From NCBI GenBank assembly GCA_031424795.1, contig JANPIC010000095.1, forward strand, positions 1 to 8,590: DNA of 8,590 nucleotides, given 5' to 3'. Below are positions 1 to 5,259 of the stretch, piece after piece. A program made the translations under genes and the position numbers. Source of the DNA: Aalborgiella sp031424795 (GTDB taxonomy: Bacteria; Pseudomonadota; Gammaproteobacteria; Burkholderiales; Burkholderiaceae_C). Positions within the stretch are counted from its first letter, which is position 1. The number at the start of each line of letters is the position of its first letter. The notes below the pieces were generated by a model. It was not told the origin of the DNA and did not search any database. It saw only the letters and a program-made list of their open reading frames with translations.

Positions 1-487
1 TCCCCAGCTTTTTAGCGGTCAGCGTGCCTTGCTCCGGCTGCACCATGCGCACAGCGATGTCCGCCTCGCGGCGCAGCAGGTTGCTGACGGTGTTGCTGGA
101 GACCAATTCAATCTGGATCTCCGGCAGCGCCTCGCGCATGCACGACAAAATTGGCGGCAGCAAATAGTTCGCCACGGGCTGGCTGGCGGTGATGCGCACC
201 GTGCCCTGCACCTGCGCCTGCGCGCTGGAGAGTCGCCGGCTCAGCTGCAGCGCGCCCGATTCCATGGCACGCGCCGACTCCGCCAAGCTCAGCGCCACCG
301 CCGTGGGTTGCAGCCCGCGCCCCGTGCGCTCAAACAGCACCACGCCGAGCTGCGATTCCAACTCCGCCACATGCCGCCCCACCGTGGGCTGGCTGTTCTT
401 GAGCACCTTGGCCGCGCCCAACAAACTGCCCGCATCCAGCGCGGCAAGGAAGGAGCGGATCAAATGCCAGTCGAATTGCGGTGTCAT
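1..487 (-). CDS. LysR-family transcriptional regulator, C-terminus cut by window edge
   Basis: Translating the minus strand from the ATG at 487-485 gives 162 codons with no stop before the window edge, so the gene is 5'-complete and 3'-truncated. Residues about 5-65 form the LysR winged helix-turn-helix: a DWHLIRSFLAALDAGSLLGAA start, then SQPTVGRHVAELESQLGVVLFERTGRG split over residues 32-58, the classic recognition helix and wing. Residues about 66-92 are the linker helix. From residue 93 (VQGTVRITAS) the periplasmic-binding-protein-like effector domain begins and continues out of the window. LysR regulators typically bind DNA as tetramers and control a divergent target, here the oxidoreductase at 619 and probably the exporter behind it. 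The effector cannot be deduced. The antisense strand also carries open frames, but only this frame makes a recognisable family protein. Confidence 0.95.
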   Translation of the reverse strand, partial: MTPQFDWHLIRSFLAALDAGSLLGAAKVLKNSQPTVGRHVAELESQLGVVLFERTGRGLQPTAVALSLAESARAMESGALQLSRRLSSAQAQVQGTVRITASQPVANYLLPPILSCMREALPEIQIELVSSNTVSNLLRREADIAVRMVQPEQGTLTAKKLG

Positions 488-528
488 GGGCTGATTTTGG
501 GTAAATTCACACGTTTTAAGATATTCAA

Positions 529-538
529 CTATGCATAG
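529..538. promoter_or_regulatory. Palindrome in the LysR/SDR divergent gap, candidate LysR binding site
   Basis: CTATGCATAG is a perfect 10-bp palindrome 42 bp upstream of the LysR start and 81 bp upstream of the SDR start. It is surrounded by AT-rich sequence in an otherwise GC-rich area. LysR regulators usually bind interrupted dyads containing T-N11-A in such divergent gaps and often repress their own gene. That this dyad is the site is inferred from position and symmetry only. Confidence 0.4.
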
Positions 539-580
539 CTGGTGTACCGAGATAGCCAATTGTGTATTAACTGGGAAACT

Positions 581-609
581 TTGACAATCCCAGCATCACT
601 ACTTCAAAA
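581..609 (+). promoter_or_regulatory. Candidate sigma-70 promoter for the SDR-exporter pair
   Basis: A perfect -35 hexamer TTGACA lies at 581-586. With a 17-bp spacer the -10 position falls on TCAAAA at 604-609, a poor match (3 of 6). Transcription from it would start about at the ATG at 619, giving almost no leader. That fits the absence of any Shine-Dalgarno sequence before 619. A weak -10, as expected for an activator-dependent promoter, is also consistent. Alternatively the TTGACA is fortuitous and transcription starts further upstream near the TATTAA at 565-570. Confidence 0.3.
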
Positions 610-618
610 CCACCCAAG

Positions 619-1551
619 ATGAACATCCCGAACACCACCCACACTGTTCTAGGCGCAGGTCCCGTCGCCAAAGCCGCTGTCACCGCTCTGCTGGCTCGCG
701 GCCTGCCGGTGCGTGTCGTGCATCGCTCGGGTACGTTTCCCAAACAAGCAGGCTTGGAAGTGCTTGCCGCCGACATCACCGATGTGACGCAACTCACCCA
801 AGCCTTCACAGGCTCCGCCGTCGTCTACATGTGCGCCATGCCCGCCTACCACCGTTGGGCGCAGGAGTTTGACGCGATGATGACCAACGTGCTGCAAGCC
901 TGCGCTGCCACGGGCAGCGCGATGGTGTTTGCCGACAACCTCTATATGTACCAGGAGTCGCCCAACACGCCCTTGCTAGAGACCACCCTGTTGCAACCCG
1001 CCACTCGCAAAGGCGTGGTTCGCGCCCGCATCGCCGAGCTGGTGCTGCAAGCGCACCGCGACGGCAAAGTCAAAACCGCCATCGCCCGCGCGTCTGACTT
1101 TTTTGGCCCTAGCGTGGACAACGCCATGCTGGGCAACCGTTTCTTTCCACAGCTGATCGCCGGTAAAACCGTGCAGTGGTTTGGCAACCCCGACATGCCG
1201 CACACCTTCACCTATGTGCCAGATTTTGGCAATGCCTTGGTGGAATTGGGGGTGGATGGCATGGGCTGGGGCGAGGTTTGGCATGTACCAAACAGCATCA
1301 CGTGCACGGCGCGTGAAGCGGCTGCGCAAACCGCCGCGCTGCTGCACAAACCCTTCAAACTGACAAGCGCGGGCCGGGGGATGCTGCGTTTGGTTGGCTT
1401 CTTCATCCCGGCCGCCAAAGAAATGATAGAAATGCTGCCGCATTTTGAAACGCCGTATGCGGTGGACGACAGCAAGTGGCACAGCCGCATGCACACCCGC
1501 GCGACGCCCTGGGATGTGGCGCTGGCAGAAACGGTGTTTTCCTACCCATAA
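619..1551 (+). CDS. Atypical SDR / NAD-dependent epimerase-dehydratase family protein
   Basis: This 310-residue protein has an N-terminal Rossmann fold. The strand HTVLGAGPVAKA (residues 8-19) supplies the glycine-rich NAD(P) loop, followed by VRVVHRSG (31-38) after beta-2 and the acidic pair in AADITD (50-55) that usually contacts the adenine. The segment AMVFADNLYMYQ (101-112) and the later ARASDFFGP (156-164) are typical of extended or atypical SDRs that act on sugar or other nucleotide-linked substrates. The usual catalytic YxxxK is not visible: the equivalent position appears to read K131-G-V-V-R135, so a classical dehydrogenase/epimerase reaction is doubtful. The substrate is unknown. 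It starts 131 bp from the divergent LysR gene and is followed after 45 bp by the exporter gene on the same strand, so the two are probably co-transcribed. No Shine-Dalgarno sequence precedes the ATG. I am sure of the fold superfamily, not of the activity. Confidence 0.85.
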   Translation: MNIPNTTHTVLGAGPVAKAAVTALLARGLPVRVVHRSGTFPKQAGLEVLAADITDVTQLTQAFTGSAVVYMCAMPAYHRWAQEFDAMMTNVLQACAATGSAMVFADNLYMYQESPNTPLLETTLLQPATRKGVVRARIAELVLQAHRDGKVKTAIARASDFFGPSVDNAMLGNRFFPQLIAGKTVQWFGNPDMPHTFTYVPDFGNALVELGVDGMGWGEVWHVPNSITCTAREAAAQTAALLHKPFKLTSAGRGMLRLVGFFIPAAKEMIEMLPHFETPYAVDDSKWHSRMHTRATPWDVALAETVFSYP

Positions 1552-1596
1552 AGTCCTTGCCATAAAAAAGTATCTGGCATCGCAGACAATCAAGGC

Positions 1597-2529
1597 ATGC
1601 CCCACCAAACAACGCATTTCACCAGCCGTGATTACCTCTCCGCCCTAGCCGTCGTCGTCATTTGGGGCTTGAATTTCATTTTCATGAAGTTCGCCCTGCA
1701 CGACTTCACCCCCTTTCAAATGGGCGCAGCTCGCTATGTGTTTGCGGTTTTCCCACTGATTTTGTTCATCAAACGGCCAAATTTGGACGTGAAATGGTTG
1801 CTGTATTACGGCCTATTTCAGGGTGTGGGGCAGTTTGGCTTTCTGTTTGTGGGCTTGAAATTGGGCATGACGGCGGCGTTGGCTTCGGTGTTGATGCAGA
1901 CTCAGGTTTTCTTCACCGCGCTGATCAGCTTTTTTCTATTGGGTGAAAAACCCAGCCGCAGCTTACAAATAGGCTTATTTTTAGCCGCCATGGGTTTAAT
2001 TTGTTTTGCTATTAATTACATAGCGCCTCAGGCAACAAATACGTCGACTACCACCTTATCTGGCCTCATATTTTGCGTTTTAGGAGCTTCTATGTGGGCG
2101 ACGTCGAATATTGTGGTTCGTAAAGCGCAACAATCGCTAAAAAAGGATGCCAGCTTCGATGCCGTGGCGTTTTTGGTCTGGAGCAGCATTGTTCCCATCT
2201 TGCCATTCATCGGTTTAACCCTGCTTTTCGATGCTGAGTCCACCCGCTGGCGCTGGCTGGCCGCACCTTGGAGCAGCTGGCTGTCCGTCGCGTTTCTGGG
2301 CTGGGTGGCGACCATCATCGCCTACGCCCTGTGGACTGGCCTACTCAAACGCCACCCTGCCAACCGCGTTGCACCCTTCAGCTTGGGCGTCCCCGTCGTC
2401 GGCATCACGGCAGGGATGGTGGTTTTGGGGGAGCAGATCACCAGCTGGCAATGGGGTGGGATTGCTTTGGTGGTGGCGGCGTTGTTGGTGGTGATATTTG
2501 GGCAGCAGGTTGCGGCTCGATTCACCTGA
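1597..2529 (+). CDS. eamA: DMT-superfamily exporter, EamA type (O-acetylserine/cysteine exporter homolog)
   Basis: This 310-residue inner-membrane protein has about ten hydrophobic segments arranged as two EamA repeats (roughly residues 13-140 and 155-302). Hallmarks shared with E. coli EamA as I remember it include VVIWGLNFIFMK (20-31), the LASVLMQTQVFFT helix (95-107), a WATSNIVVRK stretch (167-176) and NRVAPFSLGVPVVGI (256-270). The E. coli protein exports O-acetylserine and cysteine-pathway metabolites. Substrate here is inferred by homology; other DMT members export different amino acids or metabolites. The start ATG has only a weak AAGG four bases upstream. The gene lies 45 bp behind the SDR gene and ends 5 bp from the convergent stop of the HupE-like gene, leaving no room for a dedicated terminator. 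All TTA (seven) and ATA (three) codons of the gene sit between residues 123 and 207, a mosaic pattern described in the findings. Confidence 0.88.
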   Translation: MPHQTTHFTSRDYLSALAVVVIWGLNFIFMKFALHDFTPFQMGAARYVFAVFPLILFIKRPNLDVKWLLYYGLFQGVGQFGFLFVGLKLGMTAALASVLMQTQVFFTALISFFLLGEKPSRSLQIGLFLAAMGLICFAINYIAPQATNTSTTTLSGLIFCVLGASMWATSNIVVRKAQQSLKKDASFDAVAFLVWSSIVPILPFIGLTLLFDAESTRWRWLAAPWSSWLSVAFLGWVATIIAYALWTGLLKRHPANRVAPFSLGVPVVGITAGMVVLGEQITSWQWGGIALVVAALLVVIFGQQVAARFT

Positions 2530-2534
2530 AGAGG

Positions 2535-3743
2535 CTAAATGACTGCAGCACGCTGGATGGTCCAGAAACCAGCTAGCAGCAGCAACGCCCATGAGCCGCC
2601 GCGCACCACAACCCGATCGTACCACTGGCTGCGGGCTAATGCCAGTTGCAGGCCGCACCACAGGACTATCCCGACCAGCTGGCCAGCCTCCACGCCAAGG
2701 TTAAAGCCTGCCAAGGCCCATGGCAGCAAAGACGCACTGACGTTGGCTTCGCGAATGGCGCTGGAAAATCCCAGGCCATGAATCAAGCCAAAGCCAAGGG
2801 CTATCGCGTCGCTACGCACCCAGCGCACCGGATAGAGGTTCAGCCAGGCAGAGATGCCAATGCTAACGGCAATGGCAGGCTCTACCCATGCAGGCGACCC
2901 GATCCAGCCCAAGGTGGCCAGCACCAACGTGATCGAATGCCCCAAGGTGAAGCCCGTTACAGTGCGCAGTAAAGCTGCTAATCCGGGGCGTGTGGCTAGA
3001 TGATCAGAGGCGGCTTTGTAACGCCGCAGCAGCACGATGGGCAGTAGCAAAGATAACAAAAAAGCCAAATGATCATACCCAGTGGCAATATGGTGAATAC
3101 CCACCGGAAAAAATTGCGCGAAAGCCGACAAACCACTTTGAGCTGTACCCTCGGCACGGTTGTTGCTATCCTCTCGGATGATGAGACTGTGCTTAATTTG
3201 CGGTGACAGCACCGCTGCAAGCGGCTGCCCCAGCAGCGTGCCTCCTATCAACAACCTGTGTGTCGAATCAAGTGTTTTCATTAACTGGTAGTCAACGCTG
3301 ATGGCGCCCGTGTTTGGGCAACTGACCGAGGTACCAAGGCGAACATAGACACCATCCGATCTTTCTTCCAACGATTCAAAGACCCAGGTTAAATTCAAGC
3401 TGCGGCGGTTGCAATCAATACGCATACCATCGCTTACCCATGATTGCATGATAGGCAGGTTTTGGCGAATTTCACCCCAGACAAGGCTTCGATCGTTGTT
3501 CGTGTCTAGCGTGTCTATAGCGGCATCCAAGTCCCGCAGGGCGATAGAAAATTTAACATTCACGGGTTTTTCTGCAGATTTGTCGACCGATAGGGTGTCG
3601 CTGAAGGGGGCGCTTTCGATGAACTCCAAATAGGCATCGCTGGCTTTATGCGCCCAAGCCGCAGAGCCGGCACCCATGGACAAGCCAAGTGCCAGCACAA
3701 GTGTGCGCCCAAAATGGGTGGGATGAAATGTCGTTGAACTCAT
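2535..3743 (-). CDS. HupE/UreJ-family membrane protein with extracytoplasmic EF-hand-like domain
   Basis: This 402-residue protein has a signal peptide (about residues 1-31, ending SAAWA before HKASDAYL), an extracytoplasmic domain (about 32-205) and a C-terminal membrane domain of about six helices (about 208-398). The membrane part carries H218-xxx-G-x-D224-H225 in the first helix, the HxxxGxDH signature of HupE/UreJ nickel permeases. It also has GHS (268-270) and IHGLGF (321-326), conserved His-bearing helices of the family. The extracytoplasmic domain contains a 12-residue loop at 80-91 with D, N, D, S and E at EF-hand positions 1, 3, 5, 7 and 12. C111 and C142 could form a disulfide. Its ATG overlaps the stop of the upstream gene as ATGA, implying translational coupling. 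Family knowledge suggests metal transport; the actual ion and direction are not shown. It is the last gene of the four-gene minus-strand cluster. Confidence 0.88.
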   Translation of the reverse strand: MSSTTFHPTHFGRTLVLALGLSMGAGSAAWAHKASDAYLEFIESAPFSDTLSVDKSAEKPVNVKFSIALRDLDAAIDTLDTNNDRSLVWGEIRQNLPIMQSWVSDGMRIDCNRRSLNLTWVFESLEERSDGVYVRLGTSVSCPNTGAISVDYQLMKTLDSTHRLLIGGTLLGQPLAAVLSPQIKHSLIIREDSNNRAEGTAQSGLSAFAQFFPVGIHHIATGYDHLAFLLSLLLPIVLLRRYKAASDHLATRPGLAALLRTVTGFTLGHSITLVLATLGWIGSPAWVEPAIAVSIGISAWLNLYPVRWVRSDAIALGFGLIHGLGFSSAIREANVSASLLPWALAGFNLGVEAGQLVGIVLWCGLQLALARSQWYDRVVVRGGSWALLLLAGFWTIQRAAVI

Positions 3744-4864
3744 TTTGTTTGCCCTGTTGATAGCCGCGCATCGCTCAGTCCAATCGCGGCCACCTGAGCG
3801 CGCAGGTGTTTCATTTCAGCGTCTTGACCAGCCAGACTTGCGCTGGCCATGGCCAGCCACCAGTCAAATGGTTCTTTTTGGAGCGTCAAATTCAGCTTGG
3901 CTGTTTGTAAAGCCCGGGTACCGTCGGCGTCCAACCATAAGTGGGCCAAGGCCTGCTCGCGTGCATGGGTAGCAGGTGTATCGCCTCTTAGCGCCAGTGC
4001 GGCAAATCTTTCTCGCACTTCTTTTGCCATCGCTTTCCAACTCGGGTCTTGCAACAACTTGGCAGCTTGAGCGCGCCTTATCAACACGGCATCGCTGTTG
4101 GGTTGTCCTGTGAGCAGGTCCTTTGCTTCTCGCGGTCGCTGGATTCTCAATAACAAATCAGCGGCAGCTAATGCCGTATAACCGTCTTGCGCAAGTGCCA
4201 GGCTTGCCTGGTAGCCAGACAATGCCAGCAGATCGCGACCGGCGCGCTCATCGTTTTCAGCCTGCAAGGACATCAACCAGGCCTGTGTTGATGCATCAGT
4301 TGTTTGCCGCCGTAGGTCTCGCAGTCCGCGACTAGCTTGGTCTTGGCTGCCTTGCAGCGAAACGGTTTCAAACTTGCATGCTTGTGCATATAGGTCAGCA
4401 CCCGCGCGACCCACTTGCTCGCAGGCCTGCGCGGCAGCGGGATAATTACCGGATAACCGCTCTAGCGTAGCCAGGGTCAGCCAGCCTTGCGCGTGGCGCG
4501 GCTCGCGTTTTAGCACGTGACTCAACACCACGCGAGCAGCGTCAAATTCATGGCGACTTTGCAACACGGTGGCTTGTAGCACGGCAAGCTCGACGGGTGC
4601 ATCTGTTTTGCCCCACCAAGGTGCTAGTGTTGCTTGCGCCCGACCTAAATAACGTGTGTCTGCCGTTTGCCTTGCCAAGGTGATGGCCTGACGAGCCGCT
4701 ACAGCAGCCGCTTCAGGCGAGTTGGCTATGCTGCTGCGTACGCGTGCAGGCAGGGTCTCTATCACTTGGTTGTCAGAGGTGGGAGTCAAGTCGCGGCCAG
4801 CGGCTTGGGCCGTCACAACTACAGCAAGTAAAAGTAGCAGTGGTAATTGGTTGAGACGGCACAT
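3740..4864 (-). CDS. Exported tetratricopeptide-type repeat protein
   Basis: This 374-residue protein starts with a short signal peptide: a positive start (MCRLNQ), a leucine/valine core, and a likely cut after AQAA (about residue 22). The rest is alpha-helical and rich in Ala, Leu, Gln and Arg. Helical pairs resemble degenerate TPRs, for example at about 92-119 (LAVLQATVLQSRHEFDAARV...) and 127-150 (GWLTLATLERLSGNYPAAAQACEQ). C148 and C163 may pair in the periplasm. TPR solenoids usually act as protein-binding scaffolds, so it may link the DUF4331 protein and lipoprotein to the HupE-like protein; this is inferred only from gene order. The start is supported by GGGGTGA a few bases upstream. 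Its TGA overlaps the ATG of the next gene. A 76-bp gap with a strong hairpin separates it from the lipoprotein gene. Confidence 0.82.
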   Translation of the reverse strand: MCRLNQLPLLLLLAVVVTAQAAGRDLTPTSDNQVIETLPARVRSSIANSPEAAAVAARQAITLARQTADTRYLGRAQATLAPWWGKTDAPVELAVLQATVLQSRHEFDAARVVLSHVLKREPRHAQGWLTLATLERLSGNYPAAAQACEQVGRAGADLYAQACKFETVSLQGSQDQASRGLRDLRRQTTDASTQAWLMSLQAENDERAGRDLLALSGYQASLALAQDGYTALAAADLLLRIQRPREAKDLLTGQPNSDAVLIRRAQAAKLLQDPSWKAMAKEVRERFAALALRGDTPATHAREQALAHLWLDADGTRALQTAKLNLTLQKEPFDWWLAMASASLAGQDAEMKHLRAQVAAIGLSDARLSTGQTK

Positions 4865-4889
4865 TATTCACCCCAAAATATATGAATTA

Positions 4890-4918
4890 GGGGCGACACG
4901 GATGCTCCGTATCGCCCC
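4890..4918 (-). terminator. Strong intercistronic hairpin, partial terminator or RNA-processing/stability element
   Basis: Arms GGGGCGA (4890-4896) and TCGCCCC (4912-4918) are perfectly complementary. After a single C/A mismatch the stem continues with ACGGA (4898-4902) against TCCGT (4906-4910), closed by a TGC loop. The hairpin begins 22 bases past the stop of the lipoprotein gene on the minus strand. It is followed by TAATTCATATATTTT, which is T-rich but not a clean U-run, and then by the ribosome-binding site of the TPR gene. A leaky terminator or a 3'-end protecting the DUF4331-lipoprotein mRNA would both lower expression of the two distal genes relative to the first two. Confidence 0.5.
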
Positions 4919-4940
4919 CCAGATGGCGATTCAGCTTCAG

Positions 4941-5234
4941 TTACACCTTGGGCTCAGGCTCCTCAGTCTCACTGGTAGCTAACACTGCTGCTCCACCTAC
5001 CAGTGGTTCAGCACTGTCATTTTGGCTACTCGCCATCATGTTGACAAAGCTGAATGCGCTTGCCGCACTGGTGGTGGCAGACAAGGGAATCTCAGTAGCA
5101 CTGGCAACGGTTGGATTATCCGACAACTGCCCGTTGTTGGACGATGGCAAAGAACCGCTATCGCCGCAAGCGATCAGCAGCACGCTGGCTGCGCTCAGCG
5201 CTAGAAGCGTGTGGTTTGGAAGAAAATTTTTCAT
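4941..5234 (-). CDS. Small lipoprotein with repeated (S/T)-x-E-P motifs
   Basis: This 97-residue protein has a classic lipoprotein signal: MKNFLPNHT, a hydrophobic core, and the lipobox L20-I-A-C23 followed by Gly, so the mature protein is about 75 residues, anchored by lipid on Cys23. The +2 residue is not Asp, which favours outer-membrane sorting. The mature part is low-complexity, rich in Ser, Ala, Thr and Asn. It holds a short hydrophobic stretch (ASAFSFVNMMASS, 58-70) and then two similar motifs, NDSAEPL (72-78) and SETEEPEP (88-95). No domain is recognised. The start is fixed by a good AAGGAG eight bases upstream (5243-5248). It begins 25 bp after the DUF4331 stop, so the two are almost certainly co-transcribed, and it is separated from the TPR gene by a hairpin. 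A role as partner or anchor for the DUF4331 protein is a guess. Confidence 0.82.
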   Translation of the reverse strand: MKNFLPNHTLLALSAASVLLIACGDSGSLPSSNNGQLSDNPTVASATEIPLSATTSAASAFSFVNMMASSQNDSAEPLVGGAAVLATSETEEPEPKV

Positions 5235-5259
5235 TGAGATTTCTCCTTCGGTTCAAGAA

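Noticed and set aside
29..538. Long plus-strand open frame over the LysR gene
   Set aside because: It is antisense to a clear LysR protein, has arginine/histidine-rich nonsense composition and matches no family.
976..1617. 213-codon minus-strand open frame over the SDR gene
   Set aside because: It mirrors the codon bias of the SDR gene on the other strand and has no recognisable domain.
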